The notes beneath the pieces were generated by a model that saw only the letters and a program-made list of their open reading frames with translations, was not told where the DNA came from and ran no database searches. The position numbers were made by a program, and so were the translations under genes. A stretch of 64,000 bases of DNA from Chitinophaga sp. sic0106 (lineage in GTDB: Bacteria > Bacteroidota > Bacteroidia > Chitinophagales > Chitinophagaceae), in the NCBI RefSeq assembly GCF_019219075.1, contig NZ_JAHUWJ010000007.1, positions 248,001 through 312,000 of the forward strand, in the 5' to 3' direction. Below, piece by piece: positions 16,381 through 25,813 of this stretch (position 1 is the first letter of the stretch; the number at the start of each line of letters is the position of its first letter).

Positions 16381-17805
16381 TTAATCTCTCATTTTATAGA
16401 CGTTGGCAATAATGCGTTCGAACTTCTCATCTTTGGAATAGTTCAGGTGGCCATCCAGTATATTACCTTTCTGATCAATGGCTACCCAGCGGGTGATGGC
16501 AGTGAGGCAATAGCGGAGCATGAACTCCTGTGCCTTAGGATCGGACCTGTCAGCGGATAAAAACAGGTTGTTCACCCCGTTGATATTTTTTCTCACGCTG
16601 AAACGCTTCCACTCTTCCTGGGTTTCGGAGTCTGGTGCTTCCCAGCAGATGGTGAGGAATACGATATCGTTTTTGTCTTTATAGGAATCAGCCAGCTGAC
16701 GGAAGAAAGGCAAACCTTCTACGCAACCATGGCACCACATCGCCCAGATGTCGATGATCACAATTTTACCTTTGAAGTCAGACAGGCGTACAATGTCACC
16801 GTTTTCGTTTTTCAGGGCAAAGTTAAAAGCAGGCAGTCCTGCTTCCAGCTGTGCATATGCTTTGTACAGGGAGTCAGTGGTTTTGTAACCTGAACTGTTG
16901 GGTTTCAGTGATGCTTTTGCAATGGAATGAATCTGCTTCATTTCAGAGAAAAATCCATTGTTGCGCCCTTCTACCACGAACCAGGCGATGGCGGATTTTC
17001 CTTTCATCGCATCTGATTTGCAGGTGGTGAGTATTTCAGTTACCTGATTGATAGTTTTGAGTGTAGGGTCCTGCATTTTGCGACCGGCCCACCAGAAACT
17101 TACGATCTCCCGGGTAATGCTTTCACTACCAATTGCCGCGATGGCAGAATCACCGATATTGAAACCTTTGAGGTACCAGTCACCAAAACCAGCTGTAGTT
17201 TTCAGTGCCGCATGTTCATCTGCAAAACGACTTTTTAATTGAATCCGGGCTTTATCTTCATGAAAATCCACGAGATTACGCACGGTAGGATTACTAATTT
17301 TCGCGTCCGCAATGAGCTGCGCGATAGTTTTTTCACAGGAACTAATTGCCTGATCCAGCTGCTGCGTTGTGTTGACAGCTTTAACATCTACCGACAGATA
17401 GATACTATCAATTTTATACAATAAAGCATGTTTGGCTGCATTTTTTCCAGACCACAGGGCTGTAAATACGCCCTTTGGAGCGGCAGTGTATTTGTCTTTC
17501 AACCTTAATGCTACTGACACCGTTTCACCGGCTTCAACTACCATGGCCACCTCATTTACCGTGATCACCTGTGTAACTGCCGGAAAAGTGCTGGTAATGG
17601 ATGTGCTGGGCGTATTGCCCATGCGATAGCTCTCATCTTTAAATACACCTGTTTCCTTACCACCGAAATAACTTACCAGTATCTGACCGCCGTAAGGTTT
17701 GTTACCGGTCACCTGTAATTGCAGTTTTGCCGGCATTGCCGGGCCTGTGGCATACATGCTATTCCAGCCCAGCATCATCATCAGAGAAAGACTTATTGCT
17801 CTCAT
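16381..17805 (-). CDS. TlpA-like thioredoxin with long N-domain, cis-Pro missing
   Basis: The protein has 474 residues from the ATG at 17805. A TTG at 17850 opens the frame but lies inside the promoter motif at 17833-17859, so it cannot be the start. A signal peptide (MRAISLSLMMMLGWNSMYA) is followed by a ~330-residue beta/helical N-domain (DUF4369-like at its start) and a C-terminal thioredoxin fold with WCHGC (Cys358, Cys361). The loop that normally carries a cis-proline reads LTAITRWVAID, so the Pro is replaced by Thr. That should change substrate binding. It is the first gene of the TlpA-M1-TlpA group and has its own copy of the locus ECF promoter. Confidence 0.85.
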   Translation of the reverse strand: MRAISLSLMMMLGWNSMYATGPAMPAKLQLQVTGNKPYGGQILVSYFGGKETGVFKDESYRMGNTPSTSITSTFPAVTQVITVNEVAMVVEAGETVSVALRLKDKYTAAPKGVFTALWSGKNAAKHALLYKIDSIYLSVDVKAVNTTQQLDQAISSCEKTIAQLIADAKISNPTVRNLVDFHEDKARIQLKSRFADEHAALKTTAGFGDWYLKGFNIGDSAIAAIGSESITREIVSFWWAGRKMQDPTLKTINQVTEILTTCKSDAMKGKSAIAWFVVEGRNNGFFSEMKQIHSIAKASLKPNSSGYKTTDSLYKAYAQLEAGLPAFNFALKNENGDIVRLSDFKGKIVIIDIWAMWCHGCVEGLPFFRQLADSYKDKNDIVFLTICWEAPDSETQEEWKRFSVRKNINGVNNLFLSADRSDPKAQEFMLRYCLTAITRWVAIDQKGNILDGHLNYSKDEKFERIIANVYKMRD

Positions 17806-17832
17806 TTTCGTAACAGTATTAGTTACAATTAA

Positions 17833-17859
17833 GGCAATCAATCGCTTCAAAAGGGTGAA
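17833..17859 (-). promoter_or_regulatory. ECF-sigma promoter copy C
   Basis: On the minus strand, TTCACCCTTTT (17849-17859) and ATTGCC (17833-17838) are set at the same distance as in copies at 25164-25190 and 27937-27963; the bases just past ATTGCC (TTAATT) also match the FecR copy. The start codon at 17805 is 28 bp downstream. Confidence 0.7.
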
Positions 17860-17949
17860 GCTTCCAGGTTATTTTTTAAATAAATTTTGATAAAAAAAAT
17901 AGGCCCCGCAAAGCAGGGCCCGTCAAAACAAATTTAAATCAGTACAACG

Positions 17950-18810
17950 CTACGGTCGTTCACCAATAGCCTGTAAATCGATCCCATACTCGGTCTGGAA
18001 GAAATTGCACACTACCTCATATTTTTTCCTGACCATACCTTTGGTATCATAATTCGGTTTGAAGATCGTATTGTTCAACTCAGCACGTGTACGGCTGGAG
18101 ATATAGGCTACATACATACCAAAATCCCAGTAAATACTGATATCCGACATCTGGGTTGCCTGCCCTAAAAAACCCATTCCACGGGGGTCACTGGTGGCAG
18201 TATTGTATGCAGGCGGGGCCAGCTTCACAAAATCAAGGGGAATTTTAATAGCACCGCCCAAAGTAGCATTTTTAAAATAGGCTGCAGTCACCCATTCCCG
18301 GAGAGTTCTGGCCGGGTATTTTTTCTTCAGAAAAGCACTATCCGCCCAACCAATCACCAATGAGGTAGCGGTGGCAAAAGTACCTGTAATGGAAGGAACC
18401 AGTTTGGTGATGGCAGAGACATTCATTGTATCGATAGAGGCCGCAAGCAAAATCTTGTATGGCATTGTCTTTTTCAGGAATTCCTCCGGAAAATAATTCA
18501 TAAATACAGTTTTGAAAAGCTTCAATGTTGTATCTATGTATGGCGGGTTGGCTATTTTAGCAGCTAACCGTGGCACATTCCCTGTTACCTCATACAACAG
18601 GTCGTGATTGGTAAACTTGTATAAAATGTAGGAGCTATATTGATTCCTGAAAGCCACGATGGAATCATCATAAGGCTGATCACCCTGTGGAAGCGTATAG
18701 AAAGGAGGATTGGGTACTGGTTGAATAGCAGCTTCCTTTTTACAGGCATACAGGCTGCACATCACAAACAGACTTGCGGCAATCCCTCTTAATTTTTTGT
18801 ATATCTGCAT
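17950..18810 (-). CDS. SusCD-associated lipoprotein, resembles zinc-peptidase-like Mx1 family without HExxH
   Basis: The protein has 286 residues from the ATG at 18810, which gives a clean lipoprotein leader (FVMCSLYAC-KK). An earlier ATG at 18840 overlaps the SusD stop (TAATG) and could allow coupled translation with a 10-residue extension. The overall layout (GGAIKIPLDFVKL, then WDFGMYVAYIS, then GMVRKKYEVVCNFFQTEYGIDLQAI at the end) resembles the putative zinc-binding metallopeptidases often placed third in SusC/SusD operons. No HExxH motif is present, so catalysis is doubtful. It may bind substrate at the surface. The family call is tentative. Confidence 0.6.
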   Translation of the reverse strand: MQIYKKLRGIAASLFVMCSLYACKKEAAIQPVPNPPFYTLPQGDQPYDDSIVAFRNQYSSYILYKFTNHDLLYEVTGNVPRLAAKIANPPYIDTTLKLFKTVFMNYFPEEFLKKTMPYKILLAASIDTMNVSAITKLVPSITGTFATATSLVIGWADSAFLKKKYPARTLREWVTAAYFKNATLGGAIKIPLDFVKLAPPAYNTATSDPRGMGFLGQATQMSDISIYWDFGMYVAYISSRTRAELNNTIFKPNYDTKGMVRKKYEVVCNFFQTEYGIDLQAIGERP

Positions 18811-18839
18811 GGTAGTTTTTTTATTAGGTGAATAATCCA

Positions 18840-20342
18840 TTAGATAGGCATGCGTCTGGCACCAATACTGGGAGTTTGTCCCAGCGTCCTGTTTTTCTCC
18901 AGCACTTCATTGGAGATTGGCATCACGTATTGTGGATCACGTTTTTTGAGCTCATAGATTTCCGTCGTATTTTTTGTAGGCATATAAGAATGCCTGATAG
19001 CGGGCATTCCGTACCTACGCAGGTCAAACCAGCGGTGACCGCCCTCCATAAACAGCTCCCTCCTTCTTTCCTGGCGGCATAGCTGCAACAGTTCATCGCC
19101 GGGGTGCAGTGTCCATGGTACAAATTTGGTCTTATCCCAGCGGGAAGCACGGAGTTTATTTAAGTCATCCAAACCTTTCTGTGCTGCTTCGGCATTTCCG
19201 GTGGTACGGTAGAGTTGAATATAGGCTTCCGCACGATTCAGATAGGCTTCTGCGGTTCTCCAGGCATTACCGAGCATACTATTCCCCATCGTGCCCACAT
19301 TTTTTAGCTGCGAGTAAGGGGTTAACACCAGTGGTTTGAAGATCTCCGGTACTTCGGAAATATATTTATCCCGGCGCAGGTCACCAGGTTCCAGGATGGA
19401 CATGTAGTCGTACGATACATCATAAGCTACCATCAAACCTCTGGATGTATATTCCAGGACGCTGCCATAATACCACAGCACTTCCGGATTATCAGGTGCA
19501 ATGAACGGCCTTGGATTCGGATCATTGGGATCCGGAATGGGCTGCCATTCCGTGAAGTCCATCAATTGCGGATGACGTTCGATCACCACACTGGCATGTT
19601 CAATAACTTTTTCCCAGTTTTCCATGTACAGGTTTACGCGGGACGCCAGCAACTCTGCACCTAAATAGGACATACGAAATGCGGGGAGTTGCAGCTTTTG
19701 CTGTTCCAGGAGCTGTATAGAAGAATCCAGGTCAGCAATCACCTGATCGTATACCGCTTTTACGGAGCTTCTCTTCGGGCTTTCGTCCTCCAGGTTGGCA
19801 TTCAAACGCATGGGTATACCCACCAGTTTATCCGGTGTGGTGGTGGAGTCATTGTATGGCAAAGCATACAGGTTCACAAGCATAAAATGATAAAAGGCCC
19901 GGGCTGCAAAGGCTTCCCCCTTAAACTGAATTTTATCTTTTAGTTCTCCCTGCGAACCATCGATCTCCTGAATGGCCACATTGGCACCCAACAACAACTG
20001 ATAGTAGGTACTCCAGGAATCCATTCCGCTGGAAGCCAGTGTACCTCCTCCATTCTTACTCAGGTCTATAAAATCTGGCTGCCATTGATAACAGGGCGCA
20101 TTAACAGTAAGATCCTCATCGGAAGGGAGCATCTCACCATTGAAAGCCTGAAAATCATCATCCATAAAAGTCAGGTAGGGCTGCAACAATGTTTTTGCAC
20201 CGGGCATCCCTTCTGTATATAATATTTCGCTAAACTGCTTGGTCGTTTTAGGTATAATTTCGTACTGCGAACGCTCTTCAAGAAACTTTTTACATCCACC
20301 AAACGGGACCACTAAAAAAGCCAGGAGAAATAACTTCTTCAT
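18840..20342 (-). CDS. SusD/RagB outer-membrane lipoprotein
   Basis: This 500-residue lipoprotein has a leader ending VVPFGGC-K. The TPR-like helical core typical of SusD has FKGEAFAARAFYHFMLVNLYALPY near 145-168, LNRAEAYIQLYR and the C-terminal RRRELFMEGGHRWFDLRRYG. SusD caps the SusC barrel and holds the ligand at the cell surface. Its stop overlaps the next gene's first ATG by one base. It is 24 bp downstream of SusC. Given the peptidases around it, the ligand is more likely a peptide or protein fragment than a glycan; that is inference from context. Confidence 0.93.
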   Translation of the reverse strand: MKKLFLLAFLVVPFGGCKKFLEERSQYEIIPKTTKQFSEILYTEGMPGAKTLLQPYLTFMDDDFQAFNGEMLPSDEDLTVNAPCYQWQPDFIDLSKNGGGTLASSGMDSWSTYYQLLLGANVAIQEIDGSQGELKDKIQFKGEAFAARAFYHFMLVNLYALPYNDSTTTPDKLVGIPMRLNANLEDESPKRSSVKAVYDQVIADLDSSIQLLEQQKLQLPAFRMSYLGAELLASRVNLYMENWEKVIEHASVVIERHPQLMDFTEWQPIPDPNDPNPRPFIAPDNPEVLWYYGSVLEYTSRGLMVAYDVSYDYMSILEPGDLRRDKYISEVPEIFKPLVLTPYSQLKNVGTMGNSMLGNAWRTAEAYLNRAEAYIQLYRTTGNAEAAQKGLDDLNKLRASRWDKTKFVPWTLHPGDELLQLCRQERRRELFMEGGHRWFDLRRYGMPAIRHSYMPTKNTTEIYELKKRDPQYVMPISNEVLEKNRTLGQTPSIGARRMPI

Positions 20343-20366
20343 AATAATTTATTTAATGGATCTGTA

Positions 20367-23300
20367 TTATAAATTCAGCGTCAGGTTAAGACCATATTGC
20401 CGTGCAATGGGCAATGCCGAGGTACCTACCCCGTCGGTTTCAGGGTCCTGCCCATTCAGGGCTTTGCTGGCGATAGTAAACACATTGGATACAAATACTC
20501 CTCCGTTTAGTCCGTTTACACCTAACCGCTTTACTACTGATAACGGGAAGGCATAATTCAGGTTCACACTGGGACAGCGTATAAAGTCGTTACGGACAAC
20601 TCTGATATCAGACTTCGTATAGGCGGCATAAACATTATCCGACAATGCAGCATTAGCATTTGCGACGGTTTGATCCACCAGTGCAGGTATGTTTGTGATG
20701 GCTTCATCACCTGGTTTACGCCAGCGGTTCAGCAGTACACTGTTGGCATTACCAAATGGCGGCGGCACGCCGTCATTGGTTTTATTGAGAAACAATGGAT
20801 CTAATCTTTTATGGCTACCAAAGCCATAGGCGAGGGTGGCATGGAGCGACAGTTGCTTATACCGTCCACTCACAGAGAAGCTGCCATTCATAATAGGTTG
20901 TAACTGTCCTGAATACACGAGCCACGTGGTTGGATCATCGAGTGTAACCCTTTTACCATCCAAATCAGCGAATTTCGGCAATCCGTTTTCCGGGGACAGC
21001 CCGGTAAATTTATAGGAATAAAAACCACTGATCGCCCTGCCCGGAACATTTGCTGTACCAGAAAAATAGCTCTGGTAATCATTACTGAACTGATTATCTC
21101 CTATGGTATTATAGTTTCTGCTGTTAATAAAAGTCAGGGAGAGATTCATATTTTTCTTCCGGATCACTTCTACGTTTACCGTCAGCTCCAGCCCGCTGTT
21201 AACCATCCTTCCTTCATTTTTATACATGGTGGTAACACCATATTCAGCAGCAATGGTACGTGCCATGATAAGATCACGGCTTCTTTTGGTATAAAAATCG
21301 GTGTTTATATTTACCCTTCTGTCGAACAGGGATACATCCATCCCCAGGTTAAACTGGTGCGTTTTTTCCCAGCGCAGGGAAGGATAAGCCAATGATTTGA
21401 TATCGAGTTGTGGAAAGCCGGTGATCTGATTAATGGAGCCGTTTACAGGATAAGAGGCGATCAGCTCAGGCCCTACCGCGTCCACCACATTTCCCTGGGA
21501 ACCATAGGAACCACGCAACACGAGGCCGCTAATGAGCCGACTGGTTTGTAACCATTTTTCACTGGATACATCCCATCTTCCGGAAACTCCATAGTTGGGT
21601 AAAAATTTAGCATTGGAATATTGGCCAAACCGGTTGGAACCATCAGACCTCGCAGTCACACTAAACGCATATCTGCTCTTGAGGCTATAGGTGGCCGTGG
21701 CCATCAGGGAGAATACGTTGTTCAGGGAATTGGTGATGCTGTAATTCATCAGCTGATTGAGGCTGGGATAGGAAGGAGAAAAAGTTTGCCCTCGATCCGG
21801 GAAGTAACCGGGTTGCTGGGTTTTATTCATCTTCAGCTGTGTGGAACGGGCCTCCGTACCGACCATAAATGCCAGCTGATCTCTTTCCTTAAATAATCCC
21901 AGGGAGTAATCCAGCATATTGGTGTTCGTGATGGTAGACGAGAAACTGGTACCGATGTTGGCAAGGCCACCATAAGGTATTTTAGACTCGTTTACCTGCA
22001 GTGTGGTGGGTGCATAGCCCAGGTCCCAGCCACGCATCGCTGAAATATTGTAGCTGTTTTCATAAGCGGCCATAAAACTCTCACTGTTATCCAGTACTGC
22101 ATTTATGGTACTTCTTAAAGACAGGCGCGGCAAAATCTTGTACCTGGCAGATAAGCTACCCATCAACGACCTTACACTACTGGTATTTTCTGTGCTGGCA
22201 ATTTCGTTGAAGATGTTAAAAGTAATGGGCCCCGGCATCGGATGCTTGATAACGGTGGAAGAAGACAGTGCATAGGCAATATCCGGCGCCAGTGCCCTGC
22301 TGGTACTGAGTGCATAAGTCAGCGGTTGTACACTGGGGTAATAACCTACATTTTTATTGAAATTACCTTGCAGGCGTACGTCCAGCTCCAGTCGCTTTCC
22401 TCCTTCCGTATGCACACCTACATCTGCTGTATATCTTTTTAGCCTGTCTTTTTGGGCGAGACCTTTATTATCGGTATAGGAAAAGGAAGTGTAATAAGTT
22501 GTTTTACCGGCACCACCGCCCATACTGATGGATTGGGTCATGGAAAACTGGTTCCGGAACAATAGCTTGAACCAGTCTGTATTATTGGTTTGCAGCTTCT
22601 CCACAGCAGTGTTAAACTCGGCTTCTGTAATTTTTTTTGCATTCAGTGACATGAAGAGGCCTTCGTAGGAGTACGGCTCGTTCAAAAAATCGCTAAGGGT
22701 TCTATGAGGGAGTCCGTCCTGCAGCAGTTGGCGGCTCAGTTCCACTCTTTCGGCGGAGTTCATGAGCTTCATTTTGGTGAAGTCCGGGCGCTGGCTGAAG
22801 CCATAGTTACTATTATAGGACACACGCATGGGACCTGCCTTTCCTCTTTTGGTGGTCACGACTATTACTCCGTTGGCAGCACGTACGCCATAGATGGCGG
22901 TAGCGGCAGCATCTTTGAGGAAGGTGATACTCTCCACATCATATGGATTGAGTCCACTAACGGCGCTGCCTATCATGGAAAAGTCGCCTGTCTGCGCATC
23001 ACTTACCACATTGTTCAGCTGAGTGGCGGAGATGTTTACCGGGTCAGGACGTACCACGTTATCAATTACCCACAATGGGCTGGCGTTGCCCACAAAGGTA
23101 GATGTACCACGAATACGAATGGTGGGGCGTGCATTTACGCTACCGGAATTATTCATTACCAATAATCCCGGCACCTTACCCTGCAACATTTTATCAATGC
23201 TGGGTGAGCCTGGTATCATCATTTCTGCGGCATCCAGTTTATATACCGAAGCGGTAGACATGCGGGCATCGATTTTCTGATACCCGTTTACTACCACTTC

Positions 23301-23933
23301 CTGTATTTCCTGTACGGCAGTATCCATGACTATTTTAAACAGGGTACTGTTGTTGGTAGAAGAAAAGGAGCGCACGAGCGTTTTCATTCCAACCAACGAA
23401 AAGCGCACGGGCTGCTTATCATTCACTACCATCCCAAACATACCATCTGCCTGTGTGGTAGTACCCATGGACTTGCCGGAGGCCGCGATGGATACACCTG
23501 CCAGTGGTTCGCCCTGGGCATTTTGCACTTGTCCCTGTATGTAAAATCCCACCTGTACGTCTATAGAAGCAGTGATATGCGGAAAGATTACAATCCCTCC
23601 AAAGTCTTCCACAAACTCAAGCCCGGAGTTGACCAGTACTTTTTTGAGCAATTCACCTAAAGTGCCGTTTTTCTGGTCTACGGTAACCGCGGGGCCTTTT
23701 TTAACCAGGGCGTTATCGTAGGTAAAGCGCACTTTTGTAATGTCGCGGATTTGCTTTAACACGGTGGATAACGGCAAATCTTTTGATTGGTACGTTACCC
23801 TTTTAGCCAGTACGTCCGACTGCCAGGCGCTTGCTGTCACTGTGGTCAGCAGCAATGTAAATAGCAGCAGCAATGGCATAGCATAGCCCTGCACGGCCCT
23901 CCTGAACGAGGGTGTGCCCTTCATTGTTTTCAT
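20367..23933 (-). CDS. SusC/RagA TonB-linked transporter with STN domain
   Basis: This 1188-residue protein has a signal peptide, then an STN domain (about 45-120: LSTVLKQIRDITKVRFTYDN...), a carboxypeptidase-D-like domain (about 128-210: IQGQVQNAQGEPLAGVSI), a TonB/plug domain with VNGYQKIDARMSTASVYKL, IRIRGTSTF and ITFLKDAAATAIYGVRAANGVIVVTTKRG, and a long barrel ending in the usual aromatic/hydrophobic strand. The STN domain marks it as a transducer: it signals substrate presence to FecR, whose gene is 91 bp upstream on the same strand. Function is import of ligand held by SusD, driven by TonB. Confidence 0.94.
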   Translation of the reverse strand: MKTMKGTPSFRRAVQGYAMPLLLLFTLLLTTVTASAWQSDVLAKRVTYQSKDLPLSTVLKQIRDITKVRFTYDNALVKKGPAVTVDQKNGTLGELLKKVLVNSGLEFVEDFGGIVIFPHITASIDVQVGFYIQGQVQNAQGEPLAGVSIAASGKSMGTTTQADGMFGMVVNDKQPVRFSLVGMKTLVRSFSSTNNSTLFKIVMDTAVQEIQEVVVNGYQKIDARMSTASVYKLDAAEMMIPGSPSIDKMLQGKVPGLLVMNNSGSVNARPTIRIRGTSTFVGNASPLWVIDNVVRPDPVNISATQLNNVVSDAQTGDFSMIGSAVSGLNPYDVESITFLKDAAATAIYGVRAANGVIVVTTKRGKAGPMRVSYNSNYGFSQRPDFTKMKLMNSAERVELSRQLLQDGLPHRTLSDFLNEPYSYEGLFMSLNAKKITEAEFNTAVEKLQTNNTDWFKLLFRNQFSMTQSISMGGGAGKTTYYTSFSYTDNKGLAQKDRLKRYTADVGVHTEGGKRLELDVRLQGNFNKNVGYYPSVQPLTYALSTSRALAPDIAYALSSSTVIKHPMPGPITFNIFNEIASTENTSSVRSLMGSLSARYKILPRLSLRSTINAVLDNSESFMAAYENSYNISAMRGWDLGYAPTTLQVNESKIPYGGLANIGTSFSSTITNTNMLDYSLGLFKERDQLAFMVGTEARSTQLKMNKTQQPGYFPDRGQTFSPSYPSLNQLMNYSITNSLNNVFSLMATATYSLKSRYAFSVTARSDGSNRFGQYSNAKFLPNYGVSGRWDVSSEKWLQTSRLISGLVLRGSYGSQGNVVDAVGPELIASYPVNGSINQITGFPQLDIKSLAYPSLRWEKTHQFNLGMDVSLFDRRVNINTDFYTKRSRDLIMARTIAAEYGVTTMYKNEGRMVNSGLELTVNVEVIRKKNMNLSLTFINSRNYNTIGDNQFSNDYQSYFSGTANVPGRAISGFYSYKFTGLSPENGLPKFADLDGKRVTLDDPTTWLVYSGQLQPIMNGSFSVSGRYKQLSLHATLAYGFGSHKRLDPLFLNKTNDGVPPPFGNANSVLLNRWRKPGDEAITNIPALVDQTVANANAALSDNVYAAYTKSDIRVVRNDFIRCPSVNLNYAFPLSVVKRLGVNGLNGGVFVSNVFTIASKALNGQDPETDGVGTSALPIARQYGLNLTLNL

Positions 23934-24023
23934 CTTGATTGATATTAGTTGGTTAAACAGTCTGGCTCACCTGCTGATAGCGGTACCCTGATGCCACGTT
24001 TCTAATTGATTCTCTTTATTCAC

Positions 24024-25148
24024 TTATTTTCTAAATACTTCAATATTTCTTCCTTCGATTCGGAACTGTACAGTTCCGGTGATACGGCTGATCTGATCCA
24101 GCACCTGTTGCAGGTTTGTTGGCTGGCGCATATCCAGGGTGAGCTGTAATTGCGCCAGGGTGGCATCTTTGCAGGTGAAGGTATAGTCGTAGCTACGTCC
24201 CAGGCTTTCCATTATCTGCCCCAGTCCTGCTTCTTCAAAATACAGGTCGCCATCTTTCCAGGCGGTATAAATGCGTGTATCTACGTTGATCCGTTGCTGC
24301 TGGTGGGTATGGCTGTTGTACTGCGCCTGTTGCCCTGGTGTAAGCACCAGTGTATTACCGGCTGTACCTGTACTTACCTTCCCTGTTACCAGCGTAGTTT
24401 GAATAGTGGTATTGTAATTATTGATGTTAAAGGATGTACCCAGTACATTCACGTTTACCGCACCTGCGGCCACTTCAAACACCTGCTGCGCGTTAGGGGC
24501 TACCTCAAAGAAGGCCTCTCCTGTTATGTATACCTGCCTGGTTTTACCGTTGAAGGCGGTAGGGTATACCAGCTGCGAGCCGGCGTTGAGCCATACATGG
24601 CTACCATCTCCCAAAACAATATGTGCTTTATTACCATTTGGCACCACGAGGGTATCCAGTTGAATGGTAACGGTGCTGCTTACACTATATTGAATCACGT
24701 TGGCTTTATTCAGTTGCACGGTAGTACCATTGGCCAGTTGCGTAGTTTTCCCGGCGCTATCCAGGGAAATGAACTGGCCGTTACCCATTTTAATCTGCAC
24801 TCCCGAAGAAGGCGGCAAGGTGGCTTTGGCCAGCATGCCCGGTTTGGCCGAAGGTTTTGTTTGATGGAGTGCCCACCAGGTACCGGCCGCGCCGAGCAAT
24901 ACCAGCAGCGTGGCCGCTACGGCCAGCCGGTTGCGCCAGCGCACCTTTAAGCTACGTTGCTCCCTGTCAGCGGCAAACCGCTGCCACCCTTCCTCTGTCG
25001 GAAAACGTTCCGCAGATTTGGTCAGCTGCTTCATTTCCAGGGCGGCGAGGTAGGCAGACTTCTCCGCATCGGTCAGCTGGCTGGTATCACCATCTGCGAG
25101 GGCGGATAAAATCTTATCCCAATTGATATCTTGATCTGGTGTATTCAT
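24024..25148 (-). CDS. FecR-type anti-sigma factor
   Basis: This 374-residue protein has a cytoplasmic N-domain (about 1-75, QDINWDKILSALADGDTSQLTDAEKSAYLAAL), one transmembrane helix about 77-96 (LAVAATLLVLLGAAGTWWAL), and a periplasmic FecR domain about 120-290 with DTLVVPNGNKAHIVLGDGS and the characteristic VWLNAGSQLVYPTAF. A C-terminal DUF4974/STN-like domain follows (LYFEEAGLGQIMESLGRSYDYTF). It relays the SusC signal to the ECF sigma factor encoded 55 bp upstream. Its own copy of the ECF promoter lies directly before it, which suggests that the signalling and transport part of the operon is under positive autoregulation. Confidence 0.95.
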   Translation of the reverse strand: MNTPDQDINWDKILSALADGDTSQLTDAEKSAYLAALEMKQLTKSAERFPTEEGWQRFAADREQRSLKVRWRNRLAVAATLLVLLGAAGTWWALHQTKPSAKPGMLAKATLPPSSGVQIKMGNGQFISLDSAGKTTQLANGTTVQLNKANVIQYSVSSTVTIQLDTLVVPNGNKAHIVLGDGSHVWLNAGSQLVYPTAFNGKTRQVYITGEAFFEVAPNAQQVFEVAAGAVNVNVLGTSFNINNYNTTIQTTLVTGKVSTGTAGNTLVLTPGQQAQYNSHTHQQQRINVDTRIYTAWKDGDLYFEEAGLGQIMESLGRSYDYTFTCKDATLAQLQLTLDMRQPTNLQQVLDQISRITGTVQFRIEGRNIEVFRK

Positions 25149-25163
25149 GATTATATGAATTAA

Positions 25164-25190
25164 GGCAATTCGAGTCAGAAAAAGGGTGAA
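25164..25190 (-). promoter_or_regulatory. ECF-sigma promoter copy B
   Basis: On the minus strand, TTCACCCTTTTT (25179-25190), 9 bp, ATTGCC (25164-25169), then TTAATT. It sits 16 bp before the FecR ATG, in the 55-bp gap between the sigma gene and FecR. Confidence 0.7.
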
Positions 25191-25203
25191 TCAAAAATCT
25201 CCT

Positions 25204-25746
25204 TTATTTAAAAAAAATCAGGAAGACGATGTAGATGAACATCCATTCACATTCTTTCCGCAGGAATTGATAGGCCAGTTTCATTTGTGTTTTAACGGTA
25301 TTGACAGAAATATTGAGTTTGCCGGCCACGTCGTTGTACGACAATTCATCGCGGTTGCTCATTAAAAAAATGCGGCGGCGCTGTTCCGGCAAACGGCCGA
25401 TAGCTGCCCACAGGGCAGCATGGCGGCTTTCCTCCAATTCCTTGTCTTCCACCGTATCCGGTGCCTGATCCATGGAATCGGAAGGGTCATTAAATATTAC
25501 TTTACCGTTTTTTTTCAGGTAGTTTAAACTGGCATTACGAACAGCTCTGGTTGCATAACTTCTAAAATTTTGTGTGATCTGGATAATATTGCGCTTATCC
25601 CAGCAGTACATGAAAAAGTCTTGCACCATGTCTTTTGCTGCATCTTCATCTTCCAATACATAATAAGCTGTGGCGCACAATATAGAATAGTGGCTACGAA
25701 AAAGTTCTTCAAAAGAAGCCGGCTCTATAGAGTTTGGTTGATACAT
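25204..25746 (-). CDS. ECF RNA polymerase sigma factor, FecI type
   Basis: This 180-residue protein has region 2 at about 12-80 (FRSHYSILCATAYYVLEDEDAAKDMVQDFFMYCW, then FRSYATRAVRN) and region 4 at about 112-165 (AIGRLPEQRRRIFLMSNRDELSYNDVAGKLNISVNTVKTQM). The last ~13 residues (WMFIYIVFLIFFK) form a hydrophobic tail. It is kept inactive or activated by FecR and should direct transcription of the adjacent SusCD/peptidase genes through the motif seen at three places in the locus. Its own upstream region lacks that motif but has a plausible housekeeping promoter, so it is likely made constitutively. Confidence 0.94.
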   Translation of the reverse strand: MYQPNSIEPASFEELFRSHYSILCATAYYVLEDEDAAKDMVQDFFMYCWDKRNIIQITQNFRSYATRAVRNASLNYLKKNGKVIFNDPSDSMDQAPDTVEDKELEESRHAALWAAIGRLPEQRRRIFLMSNRDELSYNDVAGKLNISVNTVKTQMKLAYQFLRKECEWMFIYIVFLIFFK

Positions 25747-25776
25747 ATCGTGTTGGCACCCGTAAAATTATCAACA

Positions 25777-25804
25777 CAAAATAGCGTAAAAACCGGATAA
25801 TCAA
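25777..25804 (-). promoter_or_regulatory. Candidate housekeeping promoter of the ECF sigma gene
   Basis: On the minus strand, TTG (25802-25804), 18 bp, and TATTTTG (25777-25783) resemble the Bacteroidota TTG/TAnnTTTG elements, one base short in the -7 box. Confidence 0.4.
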
Positions 25805-25813
25805 TACTCCAGG

